In this document: positions 39,926 through 51,918 of the stretch, in pieces
How the letters are laid out: each line of letters begins with the position of its first letter
How positions within the stretch are numbered: the stretch's first letter is position 1
Assembly (NCBI RefSeq): GCF_963678635.1
Contig: NC_087064.1
Location: 33,518,369 to 33,582,368, forward strand
DNA from: Symsagittifera roscoffensis
Taxonomy: Eukaryota > Xenacoelomorpha > Acoela > Convolutidae
DNA length: 64,000 bases
Direction: 5' to 3'
Notes under the pieces: model-generated
The model's input: the letters and a program-made list of their open reading frames with translations, nothing else
What the model was told of the DNA's origin: nothing
The model's database searches: none
Made by a program: the position numbers and the translations under genes

Positions 39926-41500
39926 TTATATATGGCTACCAAATAGTTCGGAGCTGCACTTTGACGAAAACTTTTCTCAATCGAGGTAACTTTTAATCCT
40001 CATTTCCAAAATTGTGTTGTTTTGTACCTGGCTTCATGTTTGAAGTGACAGAATTGCAGTAAGATTTAGTTCTGTTCAGATTCAGATTTTTTTCAATCAT
40101 TTTGCCATAACTTGGAAAACTTTTGACTCTGGACGAAATTATCGGGTTCGCCCGCGGAAGAAAAAAACTGAAAACAGAACGGAAAAGCAATATGTCAGAG
40201 CGGAATGTCATGTAAGTTAAGTTAACAGTTGAACACTCTGGGTATATTATGACTTATTGCAACGGATTAGTGTGCTTTCCATTCAGCTTTCAATCTTTTT
40301 TGAGCCAGACTAAAACACTACTTCAGCGATGAGAAAACTAAAACTATGATTGAAATGCTCAATTTCTACAATTCCTGAACAAGTTGCCCGTAATGAAAAA
40401 AAAAATCTTCACTTCTGACCTGAAATAATTGACATCTAATCTAAATTTCTGGTCAGTGGGAAGACTGACAATGGGAAGGCTGTTGTGCTAACCGCTAGGT
40501 CACATGAACTGATACCTTTTCCAGAAAAATGTTTATAGCTAAAGTAAGAGAAGAAATTGATTGTTTCTGTGTTTCTATTGAAATAAGGCGACAAGCCATT
40601 AAGGCCACAAGACATTTAGACAACAAAATTATTAAGCATCGGGGGCTGTTTTCTGCATTCCCCCCACATTCTCAAGTTTTTCAGTTTTCTTACGCGTTTT
40701 TATGGCTAAATGCATGATTTTACGATGAAAAATATGAAAAACAAATGTGTTTACAGTGGTTAGTTTGTTTACCATGCAAAATTTCATTACATTATGACTA
40801 TGTAAAACAATTTTTCAAAACTCAAAATCAAATGTGGGGGAAAGCGGAAAAAAACTGCATCCAAAATTACTACAAATACCAGCAATGACATCTCAATAAG
40901 TTTTTACAGATAACCAAAAAAAAACTTATTACAAAAAAATTTTGTTAACTTCAATTTTTGGAAGGATTTGAACTCCAATTTGACCAGAACTTAGTTTGAC
41001 CAGAGCAAAAAAAATTAATAGTAGATGCGTATTTAATTATTGAAATTCCGTTTGCATTTCTCAGAAATGTAGTTAAAACAATTCTTTTGTGATTTGTAGT
41101 TCTCAGAATTTTTTTTTTGCGTGTCAAAACAATCATTTTGCGTTGGCAACTTCTCAGAAATGTACTTTTTGTCTAAAATTGCATCAAAAACTGTTGTCGC
41201 CTTAACGATTGTCGCCTTATTTGCCAGTTAATACGACATAAATTGGCTAGATAATCTATACAAAGTTTCTATCTAGAAAAAACGCCTCCGTTGGGTACTT
41301 GAGGCATCATTGAAACACTTCTTGCTGTATGTGTTTTTCAAAATGATTCTTTATAATTTTGAAAATTAGCAGCGAGCCTTAGTGTATATAAGTATCTAAA
41401 AGCACACTTCGACTACTGTATTGACCAAGAAACTGACTCTTTTCACTTTCCTTCACATTTGAATTTCAGTTTTGAATTGTGCAGAATCTCTTTTTTGCTA
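39926..41500. other. Stretch without gene; possible tRNA-like relic at 40440-40505
   Basis: On the minus strand 40503-40485 reads CCTAGCGGTTAGCACA, close to a tRNA A box, but no B box follows at the right distance. Otherwise AT-rich sequence with no recognised family. Confidence 0.3.
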
Positions 41501-43735
41501 AATATGCCAAAACCACGTATGAACCTCGTCAATTTTGTCGTCTTGGGGAGTTTGACTGTTTAGACCCAATATATCCCTTCTATTTTGTCCGCTAAACCCC
41601 TTCCCTAAATACAAGAACCAGCAAGGGGTGAGCTGTGATCCGGTATTTGGCGACAATCCCTTCGGTTGAAAGGTTGAATTTGGTGGTCGATTGATGTACT
41701 ACACTGGGTTGCGCCCCCTTTGCTCGATTGCTCTCGACTGTCGACTGTTCTCTTCCTCGGAAAGAATCGCAAGAAACTGGATAGTAATTGAATTCAGAGA
41801 TTATTATTTAAATTGCCGAGTATAAGGACAGCTAGGTGGCCTGAATACAATCTATCGAGTACCAATGAATTTAATGCCTCTTGCAGGTCACTTTACAAAC
41901 AACTCTAAGCAACTCATCAACTTTGTTCACAAAGCTTCACTAAAAATCTCGCGTCGAGAACTCACTTTAAAAATTTCACGAGTCAATCTCAGGACCCGTC
42001 TGAATTCTTTAAGTCTCACAATTGTTCTCTCAAACTAACGGAGAATCAACTATTCGCTTTGCTCGCAATAATTTTTTTTGACTTTTTTAGGCTCTCCGGT
42101 ACCCTCCAATTTCTTATCTTTCTTTACACTTAGTTTTAATTAAGTCACGCCATTCCCTATCAGTCCTGACATCCGCCTAATTCACTTGTCCGCACACGTT
42201 TAAGGTTACATCCCTCCCCCTGTCAACTCTGCCACGTGCCGACTTCGGTTTCTTCTATCAATTTTTTCACGCTTATTAGATACCCGGTATGCGGTAGCTG
42301 TCACATTTTGACCCAGCAAACAAGTGTCATACGATTCTAATCAACCAATTCCTGAACTCTCTCAACTTCAGCTTTCGAGTTCAACTCAACCTCCAAACCA
42401 TGCTATGTTTACTCAGTAGTCCTCTCAAGGTCTTTATTTTAATTATCCCGTTAACGTTCCGGCCTCCCAAGGGTAGGAGGAGGCCCTTTTTATGGGTAGC
42501 TAACTGATTTCAGGCATCTAAATTTTCTATCTGTACTCTATTCCAATCCCGACCTTCTAGCTATCAGGGGAACTTAATTCGTCTATTAGGGGTCAAATTA
42601 AACCAAAAAGTCGCCTCCGGAGAGCCAAGTAAATTTCCCGTCCATTCATACTATTTAGGAAACTTAACTCTCATGCTATGATTCTATTACTACCAATTTC
42701 CTCTGGGACTACTTTTCTTTTTACCCTGATTGATATTCTATTAATAGCGCATTCGCCAAGCTAAATTGAACCCAATGTTTACCAAGTCTACTTTGAATTA
42801 AATCCCGCACTCCAATGTTGTAATGTAAAAGCTATATCTCTATCAGCTTCTGCTCTAGTTCCCAATATACAAGTTTTCCCCCCAAATTTTAGCAAGGTGA
42901 CCCATTCTCATTTCCAAGGGTTGTGCTGGAAAATACGCCACTTTCTGGTGTTAATCTTGGGGTTTTCCATGCAATTTTGGGATCAAAAAGCCCAAAAGTC
43001 AACTCAAGGTCACCCAGGGGTCAACCGGGGTCAAACTTCCATATTTGGGTTTAGAATCCCATGGGGGACTTACCTACCAAGTTTCATCCATATCCCGTTA
43101 AAAATTCACAAGTTAAACCATTTCTAAGGTCCATTATCACTTTTTTCCGGTAAAAGGCTAATAACACCGGATGGAGCCACCGGAAGGCTTTCACTCGCAA
43201 GGGGTTTTTTTCGGGGTCCGTATCTTATGTCCATTGCCGCAATAAAATCGATATGCCCTCGCTCATTATTTTGCGTAAATTGCCTACTTCCAGTCTAAGG
43301 GGGTGTTTTTCCAAGTGCTAATAGCTTCCGGTCCAACCGCCGTTTTTAGTTCAAATTATAATAAAAGATGTATCTTGCCACTACCTATCATCCCTCCAAG
43401 TTTCAGCTCCCTGCGATCATTGGAGGCCGAGAAACGACTTCCGGAAGTTAGGGGTGGGTTTGTTTACTTAGGGCATAAAACCGGAAGTGGGGGTCTAAGG
43501 GGTCTGGGTTTCCAAACTTAAGCTCCCCTTAACCAGGCCTACAACATACTAGAATTTGAGCCCAACACCGCCGCTAGTTTCCGAGTTCTGATAGGGCCAT
43601 TTACATTTCCGGGGACCGTTATCACTTGCCCCCCAAGAGTCTGAGGGGTCCCGTTTTTTGTATACCCGGGTCAAATCATCTCTAGTATCGCTCCTCTGAA
43701 TTTCATAACATAAGCTTTCTTAGTTCCGATTTGGG
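41501..43735. other. GC-richer, pyrimidine-rich stretch without open frames
   Basis: Base composition shifts clearly from the surrounding AT-rich DNA to a more balanced, C+T-rich sequence for about 2.2 kb. No frame longer than about 80 codons is open. A 'ccaagtttca' phrase recurs (about 43077, 43397) with related wording near 43510. It may be an unrecognised transposon or an old insert. Confidence 0.4.
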
Positions 43736-43748
43736 GGGGGGGGGGGGG
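43735..43748. repeat. Poly(G) run
   Basis: An unbroken run of about 14 G on the plus strand. Similar runs occur at 44709-44722 and 53666-53686. All are prone to G-quadruplex formation and to length errors in sequencing. Confidence 0.85.
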
Positions 43749-43982
43749 TTTGTTCGCCGATTTTGTCAAATTTTGTTTTCTGGAATAGGAGGGACGATAT
43801 CTTCGAAGATTGAACTATTTTGAACTTTACCCTTTGTTTGCTGTACTACTTAACTTAATGATGAATCAATCTTACGCTCAGGTTACTATAGCATGTAATA
43901 CACTAGAATCACCAATTCTACAAATTTCAGTGCATTCGAAAGTTTTGTTCACAGCTAAACTTTAATTTAAAACTTAGCTAAA

Positions 43983-44507
43983 CAGAACTGCTCGTATCAG
44001 GGCGGAGTTCTGAGTCTTCCAACTGACTTTTAAGGTATATGGAGCAGTAATAATATGAAAAAAATTAAATGTCATAAAAAAATGAATTTTTTTTAGAGTT
44101 TGAGATTTTTTTTTCTAAGAACCATCCCGCAATACGCCATTTGAAGTACAAAGTGATAGGTTTTTCTCGTAGTAACAAATCAATTATGGCAAATAAGCTT
44201 CTTTCAAGCAATTTGGAACAATGTCTAAGACCGATTAAATCTCTGCTTAATATGCCAAAACCACGCATGAGCGTCGTCAATTTCAGTGCATTTGAATTTG
44301 GCCAAAATGGCAATCTTTAAACCCTCAAAACTTTACAAAAATGATCAAATGTGAAATATCTTTTTAATTTTAAGCTCAGGAGAACAATACCTTTCGAATG
44401 ATGTTTAAAAACTCCGTCAAAAATGGCTATTTAGAAAATCAAAATTTGTCTGAAGAAAAAAACCACCCGAGAACAAATATTCCGTTACTTTCGTAACGAA
44501 CGTCAAA
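43983..44507 (-). mobile_element. Helitron-like non-autonomous element, minus orientation
   Basis: Full-length but decayed copy. The subterminal hairpin is damaged (GGGCGGAGTTC on the plus strand) and the other terminal hairpin is altered at one arm. Confidence 0.65.
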
Positions 44508-44639
44508 ACAATAAACTAATAAGGACACTTGCGTTCAAACAAAAACATCTAGTAGAAACGAATTGAGAAGGAAACCTAGAAGTTACCGGTTTTTATATAA
44601 ATATTCTTGAAGTAGGTGTTATAGAGCTGTTGATAAAAA

Positions 44640-45405
44640 GGGCAAAAAATCGAACAATTTTACTACTTTTTGCAGGTTATTTTTTAGATGGCTACAATTT
44701 AATATCGGCAGGGGGGGGGGGGTTAGTGGGGTTGAAAAAGGGGGATAGAGGGGTTGGTAGTGGGTTTGGTAAACTGGGGGAAGGGGGTGTAAAAAAAACT
44801 TGAGTGGGGGAGCTGGGAGAAAGGGCAGGGTTGAGGTTGATAAATTTGGGGGTATCTTCTTTTGCTTGTTAAAACTGTAAAATACACGGCATATTCGATA
44901 TAATATGCGAATTATTCTCAAGTTCTAAGAACAAAATGATTTATTAGCAATTATATTGAATTATTATGAACTTAAATTTCAGAAAAAAAAATCGGTTAAT
45001 GGGATATCCTTGAAAAATTACCTCAATTTCAGCGCCAAAAATTGGACTACAATTTATTATGATGGATTTTTATTTTTTTTTAAATTTACCTTAGTTTCAG
45101 GGTTAATTTAGCGTATATTTTATACACATGATTGGTAGAGTGATTGGTAGAAAAAACTTAAGTGGAGGGAACTGGGAGAGTGGATGGGGCTGAGGTTGGT
45201 AAATTTGGGGGTAACTTTTTTTCTTGTTATAATTGTGAAAGACATGGCATATTTATTATAAAAGGCGATTTTTCTCTAGTGCAGTTCAAAAAAAAATGAG
45301 TTATTAGCATTTATATTGATTATAATGGATTTTTATTTCGAAAAATAATCAGTTAATAGAATATCTTTGAAAAAAACTTCGATTTCAGTGCCAAAAACTG
45401 TACTA
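44640..45405. repeat. Tandem array of ~350-430-bp units, left part
   Basis: Two units (about 44640-45065 and 45066-45405) share a G-rich start (GGTTGAGGTTG, AAATTTGGGGGTA), a GCATATT segment and an ATCGGTTAATGGGATATCC-type segment. The array continues at 51000, beyond the inserted LTR element. Confidence 0.7.
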
Positions 45406-45679
45406 TGTGGTACGGCAGGAGGGCCGCCCGTTGTGAATTGTCTTTGTGTTTTTGTGTTGTTGCTAAAGGTCATAGTGTTAGAGTGAGTGAACTTGGTGTT
45501 GTTTTTTGATATCAAGGTCGGTACCAGACGACCGTGTAAGTGACTTGATGTGATATGAACGAATCTCTCTCTTGTTTTCTGGCGAAAGATACAGATTACT
45601 TCATTGTTTATTTTGTTTCAATTTATATTGTTATACAACTTGTTTTACCAACTAAGAGTCTGTCGGTTGACATCCCACA
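45406..45679 (+). repeat. 5' LTR of the decayed element
   Basis: Starts TGTGGTACGG and ends CATCCCACA, with TGTGG/CCACA terminal inverted repeats. About 90% identical to the 3' LTR. Confidence 0.88.
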
Positions 45680-45696
45680 TGGCGCAGCCAGCAGTT
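45680..45696 (+). other. Primer-binding site of the decayed element
   Basis: TGGCGCAGCCAGCAG directly follows the 5' LTR. The TGGCGCAG start resembles sites primed by tRNA-Ser in some Gypsy elements; the assignment is tentative. It differs from the site used by the other two LTR elements in this window. Confidence 0.7.
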
Positions 45697-46299
45697 TGGG
45701 TCGGCGAGGACCGAACTGATCTTATAGGGGTACCAGCGTTCTGGAGCAAACCCACAGCGGAATCTTTATTTTTCTGGGAGTCGTGGATTGGATAGTTTTT
45801 CTTAGCCGTAAATCTAAGAGAACACTGTAATGCCAACTTTCTACTGAGTGATCCAGCAGACGTTTTTGACGATCCTCCTCCACGACTAGAAAAAAAAGAG
45901 AGAATCATAAACCCAAATAGAAGAGAGAATCTGCAAAACAAACGAAATCAACGATGCAAGAAGTAAATGGGACCAAAAATCGGCCCAAACATATTCTTCC
46001 ATGAGGCGGACCAAAGGATCAAATCGCGACTATTCTTCTCTTTGGGCACAGAAGGTTAGAAAAGGTTCTTACAAAGTTATGCTCATGTAGATATCGCAGC
46101 AATCAACATCCGCGCCTTCTACAATCATTGCGAGACACTTTTCAAGAAAAGCAAAAAACTACATCATGGAGAGAATAAATCTCTACAACACCCAACAATT
46201 AGATCGCGAAAGTCTGGAGACTAGAAAAGACGGCTCCACAAAACTAGCAATGGAAGCAAAGCCGATGAACGCCCAGATATTCAAAAGCCAATACTAAAT

Positions 46300-49240
46300 G
46301 CCTAACTTTCCAGAAAAATTGGACGTTGCCGCGCAAATCATCAATGCAGATGTCCCGGGCAAAGTTTGGTTTACATCGCTTGACCTAAAATATGCTTTTA
46401 GTCAATTTACTTAGCGATTTTGTCAGTATTCACTGCAAGTTTAGTATTGTATGCGGAGAAACAACAGGTACCTATCGTTTTAAAACCGGATTTTACGGCT
46501 TCACAAATATGCCTAAGAAATTCAAAAGGCAATAGACAACACTCTTCAAAATATCAAAGGCGTCATTTGTTTTCTAGACAATATTCTAATTGTTTCGAAA
46601 GGATCTATTGAAAAACACAACAAAATCGTCAAAAACGTCTTCCATACACTAGACAGAGATGGTTTTGCTCTAAAACTATCAAAGTGTGATTTTTTTGTAA
46701 ATAAGATAGCATGATTAGGTTTTGACTTTTGCAAAACCGGGTACCAACCCAAATCCTCAAAAATAAAGGCAGTCTCAGAACTTAAGCCAACCCACACTTT
46801 AAATACAATTTCGTTCCTTCATGGGAGTGCTCAACCACCTACAGAAATACCTACCAAACCTTCATACTCAGATCGAACAATTTAGACCTTCGTTATATAT
46901 GAGTAATAAACGAAAATTGTGTGGGGAGCAGCACAACAAAAGGCTTTCGAAGACACACTCAACCTAATCTCAAACATCAAAAAAATGTATCATTACGACA
47001 AAAAAAGGAATTTCAATGTGAAATGCGACGCTAGTCACAGCGGACGAGGTGCAGCCTTTGAACAGGAATTACCAGATGGTTCTTGGGTTCCAATATCGTT
47101 TTCGTCAAGATTTTTGAATGTCCAGGAAAAGAAATACAGCACTAATGAATTAAAATTACTTGGCGTAGTATGGTCATGCGAACGTTTCCGGAACTATTTA
47201 CTTGGCAACAGACTTAAGGTATTAACCGACCACAAAGCCATCATCTCAGCGTTCCAGTCAAACGGAAGTAGGAAATACTATCAATCCCCACTGACCAGAT
47301 GGGCAGACAGACTATTTTATTTTGATTTCAAAGTCACACATAATACCAGGACAAAGCTAGCTATGTTCGATTATTTATCACGTCGCCCAACATTTGAAGC
47401 TCCCCAACCGTCAAATTTTGATGAACGGTTCTTTGTGAAATCGATTCAAATTTTTTTCCGCTTGCTCAACAATCAAACATTTTTACAAAAAAGAGTGTGA
47501 ATATGTACCTAGTTCAGTTTTTAAACAGGATGTATCAAAAATCATCCCTGAATGAACACTATCTTGTACATAGATTGGTCTTTTCAGTCCAAGAAATCCA
47601 ACAATTGTATAAATCCACAAGATAGAGAGACAGGGTTCAGGCCAGTAAATTTAATCTTTCAGAAAGGAAGGCCAATTTCAGATTCACACCGCGAGAAGGC
47701 TCCACTAATTTTTGCAAAAACATCAACCAATCACAGCTCAGCAAACTTTATTATGGATGCACAAAGCGAGTAGGCGCAATTCATTTATGCACAGAATCGA
47801 GCCAATCACAATCGAGTAAACGGTATTATGGATGCTCACTGCGAGAAGGCGCAGTTAATTTATGCACGAACGAGAACCAATAGGATCCGAGATATCATAC
47901 TCACTGATCTGGTAGATTTTCTGAGCATTCTCGCATATCCTGTAACAAAACCCAGTCTTCTCCTGTATCTATCTGTAAAGTATAAAATTCATCTGTGCCA
48001 TATCGTCAATATTATTCAGTCACCAGCGGAGTATCAACTTGTAAAAAATCCTTCAATTTTGGGAATGGAAGGCTATGGAAGAGCCCATAATGGATGGAAG
48101 CTTCAGAAGATTATCAGACGAATTCGCGCCTCTCAACAGAATTCCGCTTGGTCGTTTAAGACCGATCCGCAGACAGAAGGCGAAGAGATCCAGAAGATTG
48201 TCATAAGCAGGAGACATCCGACGAACCAAATACGCCAACATAAATGCAAACTTCCGGGAACTGAGAATGATCAAACCGAGTCGAGCGACAAAACAAAGGA
48301 ATCGAGTTTCCGTTGGGCAAAGAATAATCGTCAAAGACGAAAAATCACTACCGGGTCTGATAGGTATTCTAGATGCAGACATCGTCAGCGAGCTGATATA
48401 CGAAAATGCAACGCTCAGACTGATGAAAATGGCAATAAGAAACAGGGACTACGAAGGCTTCGCCAAGATAGACCCCTACATCAAGACCTTCTGGGAATCA
48501 GCAGCGGTGGTGGACGGCTGCTTGGTCATCAATGACAGAAACGCGATACCTATATGTCTCCAGAGGGCAGAATTCTCACGCTTGAACCGTTGGAACTCAG
48601 CGATGGAGGACACGGCCCAGTATTTGTGGTGGCCGAGGATCCACAGAGACATTGTCATTTTTAGCAAGAATTGCAGAGAATGCACAAAATTCGGTAAGAA
48701 GTTAAAACCAATGAATCCTTTTAAAAAGTACAAGTTTCTTTCTCTACTAAATGCTCCCAATGAGGAACCTCAGTTAGACTACGAGGGCCAATTATTATAT
48801 GGTGTAGGTAGTCAAGTGTATATCCTTGTAGCTATCGACCGTCATCCTAAATATCCGTCAGCAATGCTCACAAAAACGCCTAGAGCCAACAAAATTATAA
48901 AACTCTTGGAGAACTGTATTTTTACGCATAGTATTTTTAAGACATTCAGAACGGACCAATGTTTTAAAATTAGGTCGTGGATCATTTTTGCAAATCAAAA
49001 GGCATCAGACACATATTCTGCTCGGTCGGAGATCACCGCGGCTGTGGATTGGTAGAGCGTAAAATTCAAACGATTAAAAGGAAATTGGGAACGTTGCAAT
49101 TAGAAGACAATCCACCAGATTTTCAATTGGCTCTAAACCTGATAGTTGAAAATATTCGGATAACAGTTACAGGACTATCCCCGTTTGAACTACATTTTGG
49201 CAAGAAAAGAATTTTTAAATGCTCGCTAGCGACAATTTAA
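46300..49240 (+). pseudogene. pol: Broken pol: RT, RNase H, integrase
   Basis: RT: a VWFTSLDLKYAFSQ segment at about 46369-46411, then the catalytic box at about 46570, which reads FLDN, so the second catalytic Asp is lost. RNase H (46919-47500) is the best-preserved part: CDASHSGRGAA, TNELKLLG, LTDHKAI and a FDYLSRRP end. 47683-47905 contains an inserted three-copy tandem repeat of about 74 bp inside the spacer. The integrase zinc-finger region (about 48540-48700) keeps CREC but has lost the His of its first half. The core reads VAIDRHPKYPSA and FRTDQCF, then jumps frame to CSVGDHRGCGLVERKIQTIKR with the last catalytic Glu. At least six breaks; inactive. Confidence 0.85.
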
Positions 49241-50640
49241 AATCTAAATTCATTTTAGACGAGCAAAACTTGGAAAACGATCTCCTGACGGCGGAGAACA
49301 GAAAAGAGTTGTGCGACAGCAGGCCCCGCATCAAAGTAGTGACGAAGGGCTACCAAAGCCGAGATGTTTCTCCTAAATTCAAACAGGAGACTACTACAGA
49401 TCCCTGCTACACACGCTACTACAGATCCCTGGAACAGCTAGCCATATCAGCGATTTGGAAAAAGAAGCTGACCCATGAAGAAGGTTGCCGAGCTCTCCGC
49501 ACTCTATCAGAGAGAAATCAACCTCTAGCGGCTTCTCTCAGAAACATTTTAACAACCGGAACTCTGAGCTTTAGACAGGACGCAATGGATTCACCGATAT
49601 TCAATGCCAAATGTAAACTAAAGTCATTGCTCTTCTCTAATCCAAATTCATTTGAAGTATTCAGGAAACTCGCAAATCGCAAGTCTGGGAAACAACTATT
49701 TAAACGTTACTGGGATAAAATTGTTAAAATTACTCTTTCAACTTATATTATGGATTCGGGAAAACTTTTTAGTAAAAGTGATATTTCATTAAGGCTGAAC
49801 AATTCACAAGTTTCAGGTCGGCAAGGTCGCAGCAAGCCAGTAAGCTAAAGAAAAATGAAAAGACAAAGAAGTTTCTCATCATCTTTCTCTCGGACGCACT
49901 GTTGGTTCCCGAGGCTCAAGTGCACCCGCGACAATTGTCAGCCTCAACAAAACTGGCAGTACCGGCGGTTCCACTCCTGAGGAAATTTCGGTCAATTGCA
50001 CCCAGCCTAAACATAATCCAGACTTCGAGACCACCATTCCGATAGTTGACCTAACAAGATTGTCGTCAAGTTCTGGAGGCGTCATCCACCCTCCAGTGGC
50101 GAGCTCCTCACCTGTCGACCAAACATCAGTTCCTAAAGCAGTCCCAATTTCAATCCGGACCGATAACAAGAGGTTCGATAGGCTCAGGAGAGTTACCATA
50201 CAACCTGGTGCAGAGGTGGTTTCAGAAGCAGTTGGAATAATGCCGGTATACTCGGAAGAAGACCAGGTGGCCGAATCTAACGTTACGCCGCAGTCCTGCC
50301 CACTAACTGTTAAAAAATCAACTCCAGAAATCAGCGCTAACAAGTCGGCAGATACCCCCACAGAAGTTCACACCAGTTACTACGGCAGGGCAAGATGGGA
50401 ACGAGTCATCGTCCTGGCGAACTTCAGTTCGCAGTAAGAAGCAGACACAGATTTATGGCAGTCCCAAACGTCATGCGGTAAAAGAGGTTTCAGAAGCGTC
50501 AGTGCAAAGTTTTTCCGGTGGGAAAACGATCCCAGTGTCGGCAGCGGAATTGTCATCGTCCCTTTCTCTAAGAAGGAAAATGAAAGTGTTCAAAAAGAGC
50601 AAAGTATAGACTGAAAAGGTGGAGAGCTCGCTAAAACTAA
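49219..50640 (+). pseudogene. Broken C-terminal pol tail or post-integrase ORF
   Basis: Two open stretches (49219-49848 and about 49870-50437) follow the integrase core. The first is charged and helical; the second is Pro/Ser/Thr-rich (VIHPPVASSSPVDQ). They lie where a Gypsy integrase tail or a third ORF would be. No envelope signature (signal peptide, anchor) is visible. Confidence 0.5.
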
Positions 50641-50707
50641 AACTTTCAAAACTCCTATTTAAAATGTTTTTCAACTTATAATTTTAGTTGATTAGATATT
50701 TTTTTTG

Positions 50708-50715
50708 AAAGGAAG
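50708..50715 (+). other. Polypurine tract
   Basis: AAAGGAAG immediately before the 3' LTR, the expected primer site for plus-strand DNA synthesis. Confidence 0.7.
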
Positions 50716-50990
50716 AGTGGTACGGCAAGAGGGCCGCCCCTTATGAAATTGTCTTTGTGTTATTGTGTTGTTGCTAAAGGTCAAAGTGTTAGAGTGAGTG
50801 AACATGGTGTTGTTGTTTGATATCAAGGTCGGTACCAGACGACCGTGTAAGTGACTTGATGTGGTATGAAAGAATCACTCTCTTGTTTTCTGGCGAAAGA
50901 TACAGAATAATTCATTGTTAAAATTATTTCAATTTATTTTATTATACAACTTGTTTTACCAACTAAGAATCTGTCGGTTGACATCCCACA
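50716..50990 (+). repeat. 3' LTR of the decayed element
   Basis: About 275 bp, matching 45406-45679 with scattered substitutions and small indels. Its first base is A where the 5' copy has T. Confidence 0.88.
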
Positions 50991-50999
50991 GACTAAAAT

Positions 51000-51650
51000 A
51001 TATAATAATGGATACTAATGAATTTTTATTTCTTTATTAATTTACATTAGTTTCAGCCCTTAATTTAGCGTTTATTTTATATAAATGATTGGTAGAATGA
51101 TTGGTAGAAAAAATTGAAGTGGTGGGAACTGGGAAAGTGGATGGGGCTGAGGTTGGTTAACTAGGGGTACTTTTTTTTCGTTATAACAATAAAAGACATG
51201 GCATATTTGATATAAAATGCGTATTATTCTAGTGTAGTTCTAAAAAATTGGATTATTAGCAATTGATTTATAATGGGTTTTTGTTTCGTAAAAAAAATCG
51301 GTTAATGGGATATCCTGTTCACTTGTTAAAAATTGTGAAAATTGTGCGGTTTTTATTTGGATGGTCATTTTGAACATTGGTCAAAAGTTGTACAACTGTA
51401 CAAGTAAATGCCAATTTTTAGTTAGAAATTCATATTGCACATTTGTCAATAATCTGTCAAAAATCTGCGAATTTTAATTTGGAAGTTCAAGCTGTGTATC
51501 TGTCAAAAAAGTACAACTTAAACATATTAATGTCAATTTTCACTTGGAAGTTCTTGTTGTAAATTTGTCAAAAATTGTGCAAAATTTTATTTGGAAGCTC
51601 ATGTTCTGACATTTGTCAAAAATTTGTACAAATTGCGCAAAAATTGATTC
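51000..51650. repeat. Right part of the tandem array, then a degenerate ~80-bp repeat
   Basis: 51000-51320 continues the array unit interrupted at 45405. 51330-51650 then holds about five imperfect copies of a motif containing TTTGGAAGTTC and ATTTGTCAAAAATTGT at roughly 50-90-bp spacing. Confidence 0.65.
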
Positions 51651-51753
51651 GTCTCGATTAATCAATTTTCAAATTTGCAGGCCAAATCAACTCACTTTAT
51701 TACAATGAAAAAAATTTTTTTTGAAATTTAGAAGCATGTGTGGATGAATCCAG

Positions 51754-51918
51754 GCAGGGGCGGATCTAGGATTTTTTCGAGGGGGGCGGATTTTCAAAAA
51801 ATTTTGACGACTTTTTTCTAAGGTCAACCAAATTGATTTTTCGAGCTCTCCTTAAGCAGTAAAAAGGTTCTCTTTTGGCCAATATTTCTGCGCCGCCGCC
51901 CCCCTAAATCCGCCCCTG
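51754..51918. mobile_element. hAT-like MITE with a perfect 8-bp target duplication
   Basis: 165 bp, ends CAGGGGCGGATCTAGG and CTAAATCCGCCCCTG, flanked on both sides by AATCCAGG. Short and recent. Confidence 0.88.

Larger units (their letters stand above)
45406..50990 (+). mobile_element. Decayed 5.6-kb Ty3/Gypsy element inserted in a tandem array
   Basis: LTRs of about 274 bp at both ends, primer-binding site and polypurine tract present, pol broken in many frames, gag and protease essentially missing. Target duplication ACTA lies at 45402-45405 and 50992-50995 (five bases if the mismatched TACTA/GACTA is counted). The uninterrupted array unit at 45045-45049 reads GACTA at the corresponding place, which serves as an empty-site reference. 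Confidence 0.88.

Noticed and set aside
40951-41000. Minus-strand GAGTTCAAATCC, a B-box-like word
   Set aside because: No A box lies at the required distance upstream on the same strand, and no tRNA fold.
44619-44921. 100-codon Pro-rich minus-strand frame
   Set aside because: It is the complement of G-rich array repeats with a poly(G) run; low complexity, no motif.
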